Source: Halomonas faecis (GTDB taxonomy: Bacteria > Pseudomonadota > Gammaproteobacteria > Pseudomonadales > Halomonadaceae). From it: 64,000 nt of DNA. Location: positions 117,275-181,274 of the forward strand of contig NZ_JAACZO010000002.1 in NCBI RefSeq assembly GCF_010993975.1, given 5' to 3'. The notes beneath the pieces are model-generated. The model made no database searches and was not told where the DNA came from. It worked only from the letters and a program-made list of their open reading frames with translations. Of this stretch, positions 17,728 through 29,609 are shown one piece after another (the stretch's first letter is position 1; each line of letters starts with the position of its first letter). A program made the position numbers and the translations under genes.

Positions 17728-20100
17728 GTGGAAGCTAACATCCTGTGGTTCGATCAGCTCGGCATGGACGATGTGGAGCGCGTGGGGGGCAAGAACGCCT
17801 CGCTCGGCGAGATGATCTCCAATCTCTCGGGAGCGGGCGTGACCGTTCCCGGTGGGTTTGCCACCACGGCTCACGCCTACCGCGAGTTCCTCTCCCACGA
17901 AGGGCTCAACGAGCGCATCAACCAGGCGCTGGCGCGGCTGGACGTGGATGACGTCGGCGAACTCGCCCGTGTGGGCGCCGAGATCCGCCAGTGGGTGATC
18001 GACACGCCGCTGCCCCCGCGTTTCGAAGCGGAGCTGCGCGAAGCCTACGAGGCACTGGCCGCCAGACATCCCAACCTCAAGGTGGCGGTCAGAAGCTCCG
18101 CCACCGCCGAGGATCTGCCGGATGCCTCCTTCGCCGGCCAGCAGGAAACCTTTCTCAACATCCAGGGCTTCGACAACGTCAAGCGCGCCGTTCACGAAGT
18201 GTTCGCCTCGCTGTTCAACGACCGCGCCATCTCCTATCGCGTGCATCGCGGCTATGCTCACGAGAACGTAGCGCTCTCCGCCGGCATCCAGAAGATGGTG
18301 CGCTCGGAGACCGGCGCCTCCGGGGTGATGTTCACGCTGGATACCGAATCCGGTTTCCGTGATGCAGTGTTCGTCACCGCCTCCTGGGGGCTCGGCGAGA
18401 CGGTGGTGCAGGGCGCAGTGAACCCCGACGAGTTCTACGTCCACAAGCCCACGCTGGCCGCAGGCCGTCCCGCCGTGCTGCGCCGCAACCTGGGTTCCAA
18501 GCTGATCAAGATGGTCTATGCCGACGACGCCAGCGCTGGCAAGTCGGTCGACACCGTGGACGTGCCGCTGAAGGATCGCGGCCGTTTCTGCATCAGCGAC
18601 GACCAGGTCATGGCCCTGGCCCACCAGGCGGTGACCATCGAACAGCACTATGGCCGCCCCATGGACATCGAGTGGGCGCTGGACGGCGACGACGGCGCCC
18701 TCTACATCGTCCAGGCGCGTCCCGAGACGGTGGTTTCCCAGCAGGAGGGCGGCAAGCTCGAACGTTTCCACCTCAAGGAGAAGGGCCGCACCCTGGTGAC
18801 CGGTCGCGCCATCGGTCAGCGCATCGGTCGCGGCGCCGTCAAGGTGGTTTTTACCCCCAACGACATGGACAAGGTGAACGCCGGCGACGTTCTGGTCACC
18901 GACATGACCGACCCGGACTGGGAGCCGATCATGAAGCGTGCCTCGGCGATCGTCACCAACCGCGGCGGGCGCACCTGCCACGCCGCGATCATCGCCCGCG
19001 AGCTGGGCATTCCCGCCGTGGTGGGCTGTGGCGATGCCACCGAGTCCCTGGCCGACGGCCGTGACGTCACCGTTTCCTGCGCCGAAGGCGATACCGGTCA
19101 CGTCTACGATGGCTTGCTGGAGTTCGACCGCCGCGTCTCCAGCGTCGATGCCATGCCCGAGATCCCCTTCAAGATCATGATGAACGTGGGCAATCCGGAC
19201 CGAGCCTTCGGTTTCGCCGGCCTGCCCAATGCCGGCGTGGGCCTGGCGCGTCTCGAGTTCATCATCAATCGCATGATCGGCGTGCATCCCAAGGCGCTGC
19301 TCGAATACGATACCCTGCCGCTAGACCTGCAGCAGACCATCGATCTGCGTACCGCCGGTTACAGCGACCCGGTAAGCTTCTACGTCGACAAGCTGGTGGA
19401 GGGCATCTCGACGCTGGCCGCCGCCTTTTATCCGCAGCGGGTCATCGTGCGCCTCTCGGACTTCAAGTCCAACGAGTACGAGAACCTGATCGGCGGCAAG
19501 CTCTACGAGCCGGGCGAAGAGAACCCCATGCTCGGTTTCCGCGGCGCCTCGCGCTATGTCTCCGATGCCTTCCGTCCCTGCTTCGAGCTGGAGTGCCGGG
19601 CACTCAAGCGAGTGCGCGACGAGATGGGGCTCGACAACGTCGAGATCATGGTGCCCTTCGTGCGCACCACCGACGAGGCGCGGGAGGTGGTCGATCTGCT
19701 GGCCGCCAACGGGCTGGCCCGTGGCGAGGGCGGTCTCAAGGTGATCATGATGTGCGAACTGCCGGCCAACGCACTGCTCGCGGACGACTTCCTCGAGCAC
19801 TTCGACGGTTTCTCCATCGGCTCCAACGACCTGACCCAACTGACCCTGGGCCTGGACCGCGACTCCGGCATCGTCGCCCACCTCTTCGACGAGCGCAATC
19901 CGGCGGTCAAGAAGCTGCTCTCCATGGCGATTCAGGCGTGTCGTGCCAAGGGCAAGTACGTGGGCATCTGCGGCCAGGGGCCTTCGGATCATCCGGAGCT
20001 CGCCAAGTGGCTGATGGATCAGGGCATCGATTCGGTGTCGCTCAATCCGGATGCGGTGCTGGAGACCTGGTTCATGCTGGCGGGCGAAACCCTGGCCTGA
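17728..20100 (+). CDS. ppsA: Phosphoenolpyruvate synthase (pyruvate, water dikinase)
   Basis: Converts pyruvate and ATP to PEP, AMP and Pi for gluconeogenesis. GTG 17728 gives 790 residues (E. coli 792) and aligns [27 protein letters not shown] with the family start; a GGGGGT lies just upstream. Visible parts are the ATP-grasp domain ([22 protein letters not shown]), the swivelling phosphohistidine domain ([16 protein letters not shown]) and the C-terminal PEP/pyruvate domain with the catalytic Cys in [13 protein letters not shown]. It is regulated by the divergent PpsR. Confidence 0.96.
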   Translation: MEANILWFDQLGMDDVERVGGKNASLGEMISNLSGAGVTVPGGFATTAHAYREFLSHEGLNERINQALARLDVDDVGELARVGAEIRQWVIDTPLPPRFEAELREAYEALAARHPNLKVAVRSSATAEDLPDASFAGQQETFLNIQGFDNVKRAVHEVFASLFNDRAISYRVHRGYAHENVALSAGIQKMVRSETGASGVMFTLDTESGFRDAVFVTASWGLGETVVQGAVNPDEFYVHKPTLAAGRPAVLRRNLGSKLIKMVYADDASAGKSVDTVDVPLKDRGRFCISDDQVMALAHQAVTIEQHYGRPMDIEWALDGDDGALYIVQARPETVVSQQEGGKLERFHLKEKGRTLVTGRAIGQRIGRGAVKVVFTPNDMDKVNAGDVLVTDMTDPDWEPIMKRASAIVTNRGGRTCHAAIIARELGIPAVVGCGDATESLADGRDVTVSCAEGDTGHVYDGLLEFDRRVSSVDAMPEIPFKIMMNVGNPDRAFGFAGLPNAGVGLARLEFIINRMIGVHPKALLEYDTLPLDLQQTIDLRTAGYSDPVSFYVDKLVEGISTLAAAFYPQRVIVRLSDFKSNEYENLIGGKLYEPGEENPMLGFRGASRYVSDAFRPCFELECRALKRVRDEMGLDNVEIMVPFVRTTDEAREVVDLLAANGLARGEGGLKVIMMCELPANALLADDFLEHFDGFSIGSNDLTQLTLGLDRDSGIVAHLFDERNPAVKKLLSMAIQACRAKGKYVGICGQGPSDHPELAKWLMDQGIDSVSLNPDAVLETWFMLAGETLA

Positions 20101-20128
20101 GCCGCCAAGTCTCTCCGCCCGACGCCCT

Positions 20129-20158
20129 GCGCCCGGCCGACGCGAGTCTGCCGGGCGC
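20129..20158 (+). terminator. GC-rich hairpin after ppsA
   Basis: GCGCCCGGC (20129-20137) and GCCGGGCGC (20150-20158) form a perfect 9-bp stem with a 12-nt loop, 28 bp after the ppsA stop. No T-run follows, so its terminator role is uncertain. Confidence 0.5.
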
Positions 20159-20227
20159 AGTGCGTCGGGGAATCGCCTATGCTGTGTGTCTCCCCCTGCC
20201 AAACGACAACAACGAGGAGAGTCGCGC

Positions 20228-22057
20228 ATGCGTGTCCCCCCAGTTTTCGTGTCTCGCCGTTGGCCGCGCGTCTGCCTGGCGGCAGTGCTGCTGTCGCTAT
20301 CCGGCGGTCTCCAGGCCGAAGCGGATTTCCAGTATCGGATGCCGGCCATCGCCCCGGAAACCGCCTCCGGCCGCGAGGAAAAGCCGGGCTGGAACGCCCA
20401 GCACTTCGCCGTGGCGGCTGCCAACCCGCTGGCCACCGATGCCGGCTACCAGATGCTCGAAGCGGGTGGCAGCGCGATCGACGCTGCCGTGGCCGTGCAG
20501 ATGGTGCTGACCCTGGTCGAGCCTCAGTCCAGTGGCATCGGTGGCGGTGCCTTCCTGATGCACCATGACGGGGAAGACGTCGTGGCTTACGGCGGGCGAG
20601 AGACAGCCCCCGGCGGCGTGGATGAGACACTGTTCCTCGACGAGGAGGGCGAACCGCTCGACTTCATGACGGCCGTTGCCAGCGGCCTGTCGGTCGGGGT
20701 GCCCGGTACCGTGCGCATGCTGGAGCGTGCCCATCGAGAGCATGGCCGATTGCCCTGGGCAGAGCTCTTCACGCCGGCCATCCGTCTGGCCGAGGAGGGA
20801 TTCGCGGTGAGTCCGCGCCTGCATGCTAGCCTGGACGGCGATGAGCAGCTGCGCGCCGACCCGCTGGCTGGCGTCTTCTACTATACGCAAGCGGGTGAGG
20901 CGCTGCCGGCCGGCCACGAGCTCAAGAATCCGGCGCTGGGAGCCATTCTGCGTGAGATTGCCGCAGAGGGAAGCAGTGGTCTGCACACCGGCCGCATTGC
21001 CGAAGACCTGGTGTTCCGCGTGCAGAATCACCCCGAACGTCCCGGATCGCTGTCACTGGAGGATCTCGCCAGCTATGCCGCCAAGACCCGCGAGCCGCTT
21101 TGCACGCCATGGCGGGCCTATCGTGTGTGCGGTTTTCCGCCGCCTTCGTCCGGGCATCTGACCATCATGCAGATTCTCGGCCTGCTCGATCGACTACCGG
21201 CCCTCGAGTCGCCGCTGGTCGAGGGACGCCCCAGCGACGATTGGCTGCATCGCTTCCTGGAATCTGCGCGGCTGGCCTTCGCCGACCGCGGCAAGTATAT
21301 CGCCGACCCGGACTTCGTCGAAGCGCCGGGCGGTGACTGGGAAACCATGCTCGATCCCGACTATCTGGCCTTGCGTGCCGAGCGCATCGGCGAACGGAGC
21401 CTGGGCAGCGGTGGGGCTGAACCGGGCAATCCCGGTGCGCTGGCTACCGCCTGGGCCGTACAGCCCCATCAGCCCGAATCGGGTACCAGCCATATCAGCA
21501 TCATCGACGAGCACGGCAATGCCCTGGCCATGACCACCACCATCGAGCAGGCGTTCGGCTCACGGATCATGGCGGATGGCGGTACCGGCATGCCGGGTGG
21601 CTATATGCTCAACAACGAGCTCACCGACTTCTCCTTCCTGCCCGTGGGCGAGGACGGAAAACCCATTGCCAACCGGGTCGAGGCGGGCAAGCGACCGCGC
21701 TCCAGCATGAGTCCCACGCTGGTGTTCGACCGCGACAGCGGTGAACTGGTGGCCAGCCTCGGTTCGCCCGGCGGGGCGGCGATCATCCACTACACGGCCA
21801 AGGCGCTGGTGGCCATGCTCGACTGGGGGCTCGATGCCCAGCAGGCCCTGAACCTGCCCCATGCGGTCACCCTGGGCGGGCCGGTGTTTCTCGAGGAAGG
21901 CGGCTTTCCCGCTGTCACGCACCAGAGCCTAGAAGCCCTCGGTCATGACGTCAGCGAGCGTGAGTTGGTCAGCGGCCTGCAGGCGCTTCGAGTGACCGAC
22001 GACGGCCTCTTCGGTGGCGCCGACCCGCGTCGCGAAGGCGTGGTGATGGGCAAGTAG
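20228..22057 (+). CDS. ggt: Gamma-glutamyltransferase (periplasmic)
   Basis: Hydrolyses or transfers the gamma-glutamyl group of glutathione. The 609-residue precursor starts at ATG 20228 with a signal peptide (SRRWPRVCLAAVLLSLSGGLQAEA). The large subunit contains FAVAAANPLATDAGYQMLEAGG and SSGIGGGAFLMHH. Autocleavage is expected before Thr420, the nucleophile of GTSHISIIDEHGNALAMTTT (Thr-Ser-His where E. coli has Thr-Thr-His). The small subunit has the GGYMLNNELTDFSF lid region and RPRSSMSPTLVF. The gene starts 127 bp after ppsA. Confidence 0.95.
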   Translation: MRVPPVFVSRRWPRVCLAAVLLSLSGGLQAEADFQYRMPAIAPETASGREEKPGWNAQHFAVAAANPLATDAGYQMLEAGGSAIDAAVAVQMVLTLVEPQSSGIGGGAFLMHHDGEDVVAYGGRETAPGGVDETLFLDEEGEPLDFMTAVASGLSVGVPGTVRMLERAHREHGRLPWAELFTPAIRLAEEGFAVSPRLHASLDGDEQLRADPLAGVFYYTQAGEALPAGHELKNPALGAILREIAAEGSSGLHTGRIAEDLVFRVQNHPERPGSLSLEDLASYAAKTREPLCTPWRAYRVCGFPPPSSGHLTIMQILGLLDRLPALESPLVEGRPSDDWLHRFLESARLAFADRGKYIADPDFVEAPGGDWETMLDPDYLALRAERIGERSLGSGGAEPGNPGALATAWAVQPHQPESGTSHISIIDEHGNALAMTTTIEQAFGSRIMADGGTGMPGGYMLNNELTDFSFLPVGEDGKPIANRVEAGKRPRSSMSPTLVFDRDSGELVASLGSPGGAAIIHYTAKALVAMLDWGLDAQQALNLPHAVTLGGPVFLEEGGFPAVTHQSLEALGHDVSERELVSGLQALRVTDDGLFGGADPRREGVVMGK

Positions 22058-22061
22058 GCGC

Positions 22062-23945
22062 TCAGTTGGCGAGCCAGTTGCGGAGTTTCACCAGCAGTAG
22101 AGCACCATCGCTGAGTTCGCTACGTACGGCGATCAGCTCGGCCAGGCGTGCGGGATGGTCGGTGATGATGGCATCCACTCCCAGGTCGATCATTCGTGAC
22201 ATCTCTCGGGAGTCGTTCACCGTCCAGGCGTGCACTTCATAGCCGAAGTGGCTGGCCAGCCGTATTTCCTGCTCGCTGATCCGGTTGTGGCGCAGCCCCA
22301 GGGCATCGAAGCCGCGCCGCTCCAGCGTGCCGGGGAGAATCAGCTGGGCTAGCAGCGTAATGCGCAGAGTCGGCTCGCGCAGCTTGATCGCCTCGATCAG
22401 CCACGGCTGGGCGACGGCCAGGCGCGTTTCGCCGATGACGTCGGGATCGCCGCAGTGAGCGGCGCTGAGCGGCACGCTGAGCATGGCCCGACACGCATGA
22501 CGCAGTGCAGCTTCCTCCTGCATGGCTTCGATCACCGCTTCGGCCAGGGCCACCTCGCGTCCGGCGTCCGGCTTCATGTCGATCATCAGCGTGGCGCGCC
22601 CGCGAGTGACGGCGAAGGCATCGGCCAGGGTGGGAATCGTCTCGCCGATGAAGGCATCGCCAAACCATTGGCCAACGTCGAATTCGCGGAGTTCCGGCAA
22701 CGTCAGGTCGCCAACCTGACGAGGGTCGCCGGTGAGGCGCTGCAAGCTGCGATCGTGGTAGAGCACGACTTCGTCGTCGGCGGTCAGGCGAACGTCGATT
22801 TCCACGCTATCGGCTTCATCGTCGATCGCCCGGTTCATGGCGGCCAGCGTGTTCTCCGGTGCCGCCTTGGAGCTGCCGCGGTGTGCGATGATGGTCACGT
22901 CGTCGTGCAGCTCGAAGCTGTTGACGATCCACCAGGCCTGGCTGAGCGCGAACAGCACGACCGATAGCTCCACCGCCCAGGCGAGCCGACCGGGGTGGGC
23001 ATCCGCCGGGGGCGATTCGGGATGGGGTTCGCGATGCACGAGACGCAAGTATAGGCAGGCCGACAGCAGGGCGTTGGCGGCGACGCCCAGGAAGGTGATG
23101 GCCAGCGTGACCAGTACGTAGGTCGCAACATAGACGAGCGTGACAGGCACCAGCACCGCGTTGCGTTCCGGCAGCCACCACAGCATGGGGGCAAAGAGCC
23201 GCTCGAACAGGCTGCTGGAGAGCAGTGGCAGGGCAATGATCACCAGCAACAGAGTGATGACGGCGATGGTCAGCGACCAGGATCGGCCGTGCGTGAGCCG
23301 ATAGCTACGCTGAAGTGCCGCCAGAGGACGCTGCTTTTCCAACGTGACGATGGGCAATGCGAGGATCCAGCGAACGTAGAGGTGGCCGGCAACGACGGCC
23401 CATAGCAGCGTGAGCGGTAGCGCCACGCCCAGGTACTGCCAGAACGCCGGAGGCCGCACGTTCTGGACGTAGTAGGGGTCGAAGCCGCTGAGGAAAACCC
23501 CGTAAAGCCAACCCAGGCCGAATGCCAGCGGGAGCAGCAGGAGCAGGTGGGCGCCGACCTGCACTACCACGAGGCCGACCAGCGCCGGTAGCCGATGCAG
23601 GGTCTGCCACAGAGCGATGAAGGCGAGCTGGAAGTGATTGTCGCGACGGCGCACCGCGACCAGAATCATGCCCGCTTGCTGCAGGTAGAGAACGAGGAAG
23701 GCAAGGCCGGTCGCGAGCAGCAGCCATAACGCTCCGCCAGGGCTCAACAGCAGGCCGAGCAGTTCGTCGGTGCTGAGGATCGCCCGGTCGAACCGTCCCA
23801 GCAGATGGGTCAGCGTCCAGGCAACGCCGGGTAGCAGCAGGCTCGAGGCCAGCAACGTGAAGAAGAGGTGGTAGGCGATCAGCGGTCGCATGTGTTCACG
23901 CAAAGAGCGCGACACGCTGCGAACGAGCGACCCGAGTGTCAGCAT
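22062..23945 (-). CDS. Membrane-anchored glycerophosphodiester phosphodiesterase family protein
   Basis: A 627-residue protein with a membrane region of about 320 residues (about seven hydrophobic helices) of the type found in GDPD membrane proteins. A C-terminal GDPD catalytic domain follows: IIAHRGSSKAAPENTLAAMNRAI, the metal ligands in SVEIDVRLTADDEVVLYHD, and EVHAWTVNDSREMSRMIDLGVDAIITDHP. It would cleave glycerophosphodiesters or polyglycerophosphate at the membrane. ATG 23945 (LTLGSLVRSVSRSL) is preferred; the frame extends to 24017. Its stop lies 4 bp from the ggt stop (convergent). Confidence 0.85.
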   Translation of the reverse strand: MLTLGSLVRSVSRSLREHMRPLIAYHLFFTLLASSLLLPGVAWTLTHLLGRFDRAILSTDELLGLLLSPGGALWLLLATGLAFLVLYLQQAGMILVAVRRRDNHFQLAFIALWQTLHRLPALVGLVVVQVGAHLLLLLPLAFGLGWLYGVFLSGFDPYYVQNVRPPAFWQYLGVALPLTLLWAVVAGHLYVRWILALPIVTLEKQRPLAALQRSYRLTHGRSWSLTIAVITLLLVIIALPLLSSSLFERLFAPMLWWLPERNAVLVPVTLVYVATYVLVTLAITFLGVAANALLSACLYLRLVHREPHPESPPADAHPGRLAWAVELSVVLFALSQAWWIVNSFELHDDVTIIAHRGSSKAAPENTLAAMNRAIDDEADSVEIDVRLTADDEVVLYHDRSLQRLTGDPRQVGDLTLPELREFDVGQWFGDAFIGETIPTLADAFAVTRGRATLMIDMKPDAGREVALAEAVIEAMQEEAALRHACRAMLSVPLSAAHCGDPDVIGETRLAVAQPWLIEAIKLREPTLRITLLAQLILPGTLERRGFDALGLRHNRISEQEIRLASHFGYEVHAWTVNDSREMSRMIDLGVDAIITDHPARLAELIAVRSELSDGALLLVKLRNWLAN

Positions 23946-24063
23946 AGGGCGTGGCGGGGCAACGACATGGCATCGAGCTTGGCACTGCTTGACGGTTCCC
24001 GGCAAGACCTGGCGCATCGCCCAACGAGAAGATCGAGCGGTCCCGCCCGGGCTTTCCGTGGTG

Positions 24064-24552
24064 TCATCCGTCCAAGGGCAGCCGTTCCTCGGCCACGACG
24101 ATGCCGTTGTTATCGGCGTATAGCCATTGTCCGGGGCGTAGCGTCACGCCGGCAAAGGTCACGGCGATGTCTCGGCTTCCCTCTCCGCGCTTCTCGCTCT
24201 TGCGCGGATGGCAGCCTAGCGCCTGTACGCCCAGGTCGGTTTCGGCCAGCACGTCGATGTCGCGCACGCAGCCGTACATCACGACTCCGGACCAGCCGTT
24301 CTGGGCAGCCTGCTCGGCCAGCATGTCACCGAGCATGGCGCAGCGCTGGGAGCCGCCGGCATCCACCACCAGCACTGCGCCCTCACCGGGCTCGGCCACG
24401 GCCTCCTTGACGCGTGAATTGTCCTCGAAGCACTTCACGGTGCGCACTGGACCGCAGAAGGCCTCGCGGCCACCGACGTTGATGAAGATCGGGTCCAGTA
24501 CCTGCACGTCAGGATGGGCATCGCAAATGTCGGGGGTGACAATGGCGTTCAT
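24064..24552 (-). CDS. rraA: RraA family protein (RNase E activity regulator / aldolase fold)
   Basis: A 162-residue RraA-fold protein. Motifs are [24 protein letters not shown] residues, [51 protein letters not shown] and the C-terminal [14 protein letters not shown]. In E. coli RraA inhibits RNase E. Close relatives are 4-hydroxy-4-methyl-2-oxoglutarate aldolases, whose metal-binding motif is similar, so either function is possible. The gene stands alone between the phosphodiesterase and phytochrome genes. Confidence 0.88.
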   Translation of the reverse strand: MNAIVTPDICDAHPDVQVLDPIFINVGGREAFCGPVRTVKCFEDNSRVKEAVAEPGEGAVLVVDAGGSQRCAMLGDMLAEQAAQNGWSGVVMYGCVRDIDVLAETDLGVQALGCHPRKSEKRGEGSRDIAVTFAGVTLRPGQWLYADNNGIVVAEERLPLDG

Positions 24553-24674
24553 GTCAGTCTCCTCGTCGTGGGAAAAGGGTGAGGCGTTTCGCCACTTTCG
24601 ATGATGCCACGCTTTGTGGGGGAGGAAAGGCGTCTTTGGTGTGGCGTCGACACCCTCCGCAAGGGGAGTGAGCG

Positions 24675-26810
24675 TCAGTCGACGCTGTGTACGCAGTTGC
24701 GCCCGGTCTGCTTGGCCTTGTACATCGCCTGATCGGCACGTGCGAGCAGTGTCTTGAGCGTATCTTCCGGTCGGCAGGCGGCGATGCCGACGCTCACCGT
24801 CACCCGTCCCACCTCCTCGAAGGAGGTCTCCATGATGCGCTCTCGCAGCCGCTCGGCCAGTTCCTCCGCTCCCCTGGCGTGGGTACCCGTGGCCAACACC
24901 ACGAACTCCTCGCCGCCCCAGCGCCCCAACCGGTCCGTTTCACGCAGCGTGTCCTCCACGACATCGACCAGGGTCTTCAGCACCTTGTCGCCGATCTCGT
25001 GGCCGTAGTCATCGTTGACCGCCTTGAAGTGATCGACATCGAACAGTAGCAGGGCGCAATCCCGCGAGTAGCGAGCGGCGGCGGCAAGCTCCTCTTCAAT
25101 GGCCTGCTCGATGCGATAGCGGTTCCATACCCCGGTGAGACTGTCATGGGAGGCGAGCCGTTCCAGTCGGTCGTTGACCTGACGCAGACGAGCGTTGAGC
25201 AGATGAATTTCGTGACTGGCGATGATCGCCGCGAGGTTCTCGGCCAGGTCGCTGGCGGCGCGGCGTTCGCTGCGGCGCCAGACCCGGCTGTGATCGCTGA
25301 CCTTCTCCTGCCATTCGGTGAACGAGCGGCGCGGCGACAGCACCACGCGGTCGCCGTGAGTCTTGACCCGTTTTTCCGGTACTCCAGCCCAACGGCGTGT
25401 CACTACCTGTTCGTTGCGAAACAGCAGCAGCCAACTGGGCTGGTCGGTGTCGATGGGAAGCGCAACGGCCAGGAGTCCACAGCAGTCGCCGCGCCAGGCG
25501 GCCAGCGGCGTCTCTTTCAGGTGGTGGCTGTACCAAGCGTCGGCGCGGTCGGTGTGCTCTTTCAGCCAGGCCTCGATCCGCTCGAGATTGGCGGCGTCGG
25601 GCACCGTGCCATGCACCCCGCGGTGAGCGCGATGCTGCAGGACGAGGCCATCGGCGCGGAACAGTGTCAGCCATTCGTCGCCACGCTGGCCCACGATCAG
25701 CTCGGGATCGATCCAGCGTTCGTGGGCCTTGTTCAGCAGTTCGCGACCGACCTGTACCCGTTGAAGGAGTTCGTTCTCGTGTCTGCTGCGCAGCAGCATG
25801 AGCTGAGGGACAGCAATCTGCACCAGAGCGTGCACGGTATCGCGCACGCTGGGCGACACAGACAACGGGGCACCCAGGGCATGACAGCTGAGCAGGCCGC
25901 TCAGGCGCTCTTCATCGTCGTGCAGGGCCACCGAAAGCGCGCTGGAAACGCCCATGTTGGCCAGGTATTCCTGGTGGATCGGCGAAACGGCCCGCAACAC
26001 GCCCAGCGAGAGGTCGAGGGGCGTGTCGTCGTCGCTCCGCGGGGCGCGCAGTAGCGGCACGGCCGCAGCTGCGGCCTCGGGAATGCTGCGCAGCCGGTTC
26101 CGGTCGTAAAGGTGGCGTACCTGGGGGGGAATGTCGCTGGCCGGAAAGTGATGGCCGAGCAGGCTGTCGACGCCCTCGGCGAGGCTTTCGGCGACCACGC
26201 TGCCGTTCCAGCGCTCATCGAATCGATAGATCATCACGCGGTCGAAACCGGTGATCTCGCGCACCTCTGCCACCAGGCGATTCCACAGTTCATCCAGGCG
26301 GGTGGTGTCGCCAATGGTCAGCAGCCAGCGGTTGAGCACGCCGAGCAGTCGATGGTCGTCCTGGAGCGGCAGTGGCTCCAGTTCGACGACCAGGCGTGCG
26401 CCGCTGCGATAGGCGGTAACCTGAAATCGGCGTTGCCCCGGCCCCAGAACGGCGCTGAGCGACTCGGGTACGCGCTGCGTCGTGGCCAGTGCCTGGACCA
26501 GTCGTTCGATCAGCGAATCGCCGAGCAGGCGTCGGGGCGATTCGCCCAGCGCCTGCTCGGGAGAAATGCCCAGTACGGACTCGAGATTGGCGCTTGCCTG
26601 GTGCACTGTTTCTGCCCTGTCGTCCAGACAGAGAAGGCAGCCGTGTGGCTGTATCGCCCCGGGAATGTGCACGGGCTCCTCGGCACAGCCGCGCAGGGCA
26701 TCGGCGAGCTGCCCCTGGCTGAGAAAGGGTTGTGATGAGTCGTTCACGTTGTCTGGAGCCTCGCGTCGGGAGCGGGTAGAGTCCGGTGGAGGGAGCGTTT
26801 TTATCGGCAC
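24675..26810 (-). CDS. Bacteriophytochrome with GGDEF output (predicted red/far-red diguanylate cyclase)
   Basis: A 711-residue photosensor with PAS-GAF-PHY-GGDEF order. The biliverdin-attaching Cys is present at residue 42 ([17 protein letters not shown]). The GAF domain has [24 protein letters not shown] and [28 protein letters not shown], with the Asp and His that contact the chromophore. The PHY tongue motif is [12 protein letters not shown]. The GGDEF domain is intact ([11 protein letters not shown]) and keeps the product-inhibition I-site RETD five residues before it. GTG 26810 gives the longest product; GTG 26747 is an alternative. No haem oxygenase gene is adjacent, so biliverdin must come from elsewhere. 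Confidence 0.93.
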   Translation of the reverse strand: MPIKTLPPPDSTRSRREAPDNVNDSSQPFLSQGQLADALRGCAEEPVHIPGAIQPHGCLLCLDDRAETVHQASANLESVLGISPEQALGESPRRLLGDSLIERLVQALATTQRVPESLSAVLGPGQRRFQVTAYRSGARLVVELEPLPLQDDHRLLGVLNRWLLTIGDTTRLDELWNRLVAEVREITGFDRVMIYRFDERWNGSVVAESLAEGVDSLLGHHFPASDIPPQVRHLYDRNRLRSIPEAAAAAVPLLRAPRSDDDTPLDLSLGVLRAVSPIHQEYLANMGVSSALSVALHDDEERLSGLLSCHALGAPLSVSPSVRDTVHALVQIAVPQLMLLRSRHENELLQRVQVGRELLNKAHERWIDPELIVGQRGDEWLTLFRADGLVLQHRAHRGVHGTVPDAANLERIEAWLKEHTDRADAWYSHHLKETPLAAWRGDCCGLLAVALPIDTDQPSWLLLFRNEQVVTRRWAGVPEKRVKTHGDRVVLSPRRSFTEWQEKVSDHSRVWRRSERRAASDLAENLAAIIASHEIHLLNARLRQVNDRLERLASHDSLTGVWNRYRIEQAIEEELAAAARYSRDCALLLFDVDHFKAVNDDYGHEIGDKVLKTLVDVVEDTLRETDRLGRWGGEEFVVLATGTHARGAEELAERLRERIMETSFEEVGRVTVSVGIAACRPEDTLKTLLARADQAMYKAKQTGRNCVHSVD

Positions 26811-26909
26811 ACCCTACCAGTTCCGTACCGCATTGGCATGCTGATACAGGTCAAGTGATGTGCGGGACGCGGTTCCACTGGGCGGCGTGAGGCCGGCTCA
26901 CCGTAGACG

Positions 26910-26935
26910 AAAAAAGCGCCCCGCAAGGGGCGCTT
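26910..26935 (-). terminator. Rho-independent terminator of acnB
   Basis: Stem AAGCGCCCC/GGGGCGCTT (26914-26922 and 26927-26935) with a GCAA loop. On the minus strand it is followed by a T-run (complement of 26910-26915). It lies 71 bp beyond the acnB stop codon. Confidence 0.85.
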
Positions 26936-27005
26936 CGTTCATCGGCTCCGGCCGCCGCGGACGGCGGCCTTCGATGTGCGAGCATCGGAGTCGAAGGATA
27001 GGGTA

Positions 27006-29609
27006 TCAGGCTTCCTGGGTGACGGGAATCACGTTGGAAGCGGCGTTCTGATACTCCTCGATCTCGTGGAAGTTCATGTAACGATAGATCTCGCCGGCCA
27101 TGGCGTCGAACTCGCCCATGTAGCGGCGATACTCCTCGACGGTGGGCAGGCGGCCTTCTACCGCGGCCACCGCAGCCAGCTCGGCGGACGCCAGGTAGAC
27201 ATTGGCGCCGTCGCCCAGACGGTTGGGGAAGTTGCGGGTGGAGGTGGACACCACGGTGCTCTTGGCGGCCACGCGGGCCTGATTGCCCATGCACAGCGAG
27301 CAGCCCGGCATCTCCATGCGCGCCCCGGCACGACCGTAGATGCCGTAGTAACCCTCTTCGGTGAGCTGGTGCTGGTCCATCTTGGTGGGCGGCGCCAGCC
27401 ACAGGCGGGTCTTCAGGCTACCGGCGGGCTGTTTCTCGAGCAGCTTGCCGGCGGCGCGGAAGTGGCCGATGTTGGTCATGCACGAGCCGATGAACACCTC
27501 GTCGATCTTTTCGCCGGCCACGTCGGAGAGCAGGCGGGCGTCGTCCGGATCGTTGGGCGCGCAGAGCACCGGCTCCTTGAGTTCGTCGAGGTCGATCTCG
27601 ATCACCTCGGCGTACTCGGCATCCTTGTCGGCGCGCATCAGGCTGGGGTTGGCCAGCCACTCCTCCATGCCCTGGATGCGACGCTCGATGGTACGGCGGT
27701 CGCCGTAGCCGCTGTCGATCATCCATTTCAGCAGGGTGATGTTCGACTTCAGGTATTCGGCGACGCTCTCTTCGCTCAGCGTGATGGTGCAACCCGCGGC
27801 ACTGCGCTCGGCGGAGGCGTCGGAGAGTTCGAAGGCCTGCTCGACGGTGAGGTCGTCGAGACCTTCGATCTCCAGTACGCGGCCGGAGAAGGCGTTCTTC
27901 TTGCCGGACTTCTCGACGGTCAGCAGCCCCTGCTTGATGCCGTACAGCGGGATCGCATGGACCAGGTCACGCAAGGTGACGCCTGGCTGGCGCTTGCCCT
28001 TGAAGCGCACCAGTACCGACTCCGGCATGTCCAGCGGCATCACGCCGGTGGCCGCGGCGAAGGCCACCAGGCCCGAGCCCGCCGGGAAGGAGATACCCAT
28101 CGGGAAGCGGGTATGGGAGTCGCCGCCGGTGCCTACGGTGTCGGGCAGCAGCATGCGATTGAGCCAGCTGTGGATGATGCCGTCGCCCGGGCGCAGCGAG
28201 ACGCCGCCGCGGTTCATGATGAAGTCGGGCAGGGTGTGGTGGGTGTCCACGTCGACCGGCTTCGGGTAGGCGGCGGTGTGGCAGAAGGACTGCATCACCA
28301 GGTCGGCCTGGAAGCCCAGGCAGGCGAGGTCCTTGAGCTCGTCGCGGGTCATGGGCCCGGTGGTGTCCTGGGAGCCCACGGTGGTCATCTTCGGCTCGCA
28401 GTACATGCCGGGGCGCACCCCCTCCATGCCGCAGGCCTTGCCGACCATCTTCTGGGCCAGGGTGTAGCCCTTGCCGGTGTCGGCGGGCTGCTCGGGCAGG
28501 CGGAACACGTCGGAGGGCGCCAGGCCCAGGGACTCGCGTGCCTTGCCGGTCAGGCCGCGGCCGATGATCAGCGGGATGCGGCCACCGGCACGCACCTCGT
28601 CGAGGATCAACTGAGTCTTCAGCTCGAAGGTGGTCAGCACCTCATCGGTGCCGTGCTTGCACACCTTACCTGCATAGGGGTAGACGTCGATCACGTCGCC
28701 CATCTCGAGCTTGGAGACGTCCATCTCGACGGGCAGGGCGCCGGAATCTTCCATGGTGTTGAAGAAGATCGGAGCGATCTTGCCGCCGAAGCAGAAGCCG
28801 CCGGCGCGTTTGTTGGGCACGTTGGGGATGTCGTCGCCGAAGAACCACAGCACGGAGTTGGTGGCGGACTTGCGCGAGGAACCGGTGCCGACGACGTCAC
28901 CGACGTAGGCGACCGGGAAGCCCTTGGCCTTCACGGCTTCGATCTGCTTGAGCGGGCCGACGCTGCCCGGCTGTTCCGGCTCGATGCCTTCACGCTCGTT
29001 CTTCAGCATGGCACGGGCATGCAGCGGAATGTCGGGACGCGACCAGGCGTCCGGGGCGGGGGAGAGATCGTCGGTGTTGGTCTCGCCGGGCACCTTGAAC
29101 ACGGTGAGGGTGATCTTCTCTTCCAGCGCGGGCTTGGAGAGGAACCATTCGGCGTCGGCCCAGGACTGGATGACCTCCTTGGCCACGGCGTTGCCCGCCT
29201 TGGCACGCTCCTCCACGTCATGGAAAGCGTCGAACATCAGCAGGGTGTGCTTGAGCTGCTCGCCCACTTCCTTGGCCAGTTCGGCGTCGTCGAGGAGTTC
29301 CACCAGCGAGACGATGTTGTAGCCGCCCTGCATGGTACCCAGCAGCTTCACGGCATGGATTCTGTCGACCAGCGGGGACTCGGCCTCGCCCTTGGCGATG
29401 GCGGTCAGGAAGCCGGCCTTGACGTAGGCGGCTTCGTCGACGCCCGGCGGCACCCGGTTGGTCAGCAGGTCGAGGACGAACTCCTCTTCGCCGGCGGGCG
29501 GGTTCTTCAGCAGTTCGACCAGCTCGGCCGCCTGTTCCGCATTCAGGGGCTTGGGCGGGACGCCCTCGGCGGCGCGTTCCTCGACATGTTGGCGATAGGC
29601 TTCAAGCAC
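27006..29609 (-). CDS. acnB: Aconitate hydratase B
   Basis: Main TCA-cycle aconitase, also 2-methylisocitrate dehydratase. GTG 29609 gives 867 residues (E. coli AcnB 865) beginning [16 protein letters not shown]. The HEAT-like domain, swivelling domain ([17 protein letters not shown]) and catalytic core are all present. The 4Fe-4S ligands are the Cys in [14 protein letters not shown] and the pair in [13 protein letters not shown]. Similarity to the E. coli protein is very high throughout. The frame is open upstream to 29759, but that part has no family similarity. Confidence 0.97.
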   Translation of the reverse strand: MLEAYRQHVEERAAEGVPPKPLNAEQAAELVELLKNPPAGEEEFVLDLLTNRVPPGVDEAAYVKAGFLTAIAKGEAESPLVDRIHAVKLLGTMQGGYNIVSLVELLDDAELAKEVGEQLKHTLLMFDAFHDVEERAKAGNAVAKEVIQSWADAEWFLSKPALEEKITLTVFKVPGETNTDDLSPAPDAWSRPDIPLHARAMLKNEREGIEPEQPGSVGPLKQIEAVKAKGFPVAYVGDVVGTGSSRKSATNSVLWFFGDDIPNVPNKRAGGFCFGGKIAPIFFNTMEDSGALPVEMDVSKLEMGDVIDVYPYAGKVCKHGTDEVLTTFELKTQLILDEVRAGGRIPLIIGRGLTGKARESLGLAPSDVFRLPEQPADTGKGYTLAQKMVGKACGMEGVRPGMYCEPKMTTVGSQDTTGPMTRDELKDLACLGFQADLVMQSFCHTAAYPKPVDVDTHHTLPDFIMNRGGVSLRPGDGIIHSWLNRMLLPDTVGTGGDSHTRFPMGISFPAGSGLVAFAAATGVMPLDMPESVLVRFKGKRQPGVTLRDLVHAIPLYGIKQGLLTVEKSGKKNAFSGRVLEIEGLDDLTVEQAFELSDASAERSAAGCTITLSEESVAEYLKSNITLLKWMIDSGYGDRRTIERRIQGMEEWLANPSLMRADKDAEYAEVIEIDLDELKEPVLCAPNDPDDARLLSDVAGEKIDEVFIGSCMTNIGHFRAAGKLLEKQPAGSLKTRLWLAPPTKMDQHQLTEEGYYGIYGRAGARMEMPGCSLCMGNQARVAAKSTVVSTSTRNFPNRLGDGANVYLASAELAAVAAVEGRLPTVEEYRRYMGEFDAMAGEIYRYMNFHEIEEYQNAASNVIPVTQEA

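Noticed and set aside
26948..26972. Second GC-rich hairpin between the phytochrome and acnB genes
   Set aside because: The neighbouring stem with a T-run explains termination better; this one has no T-run.
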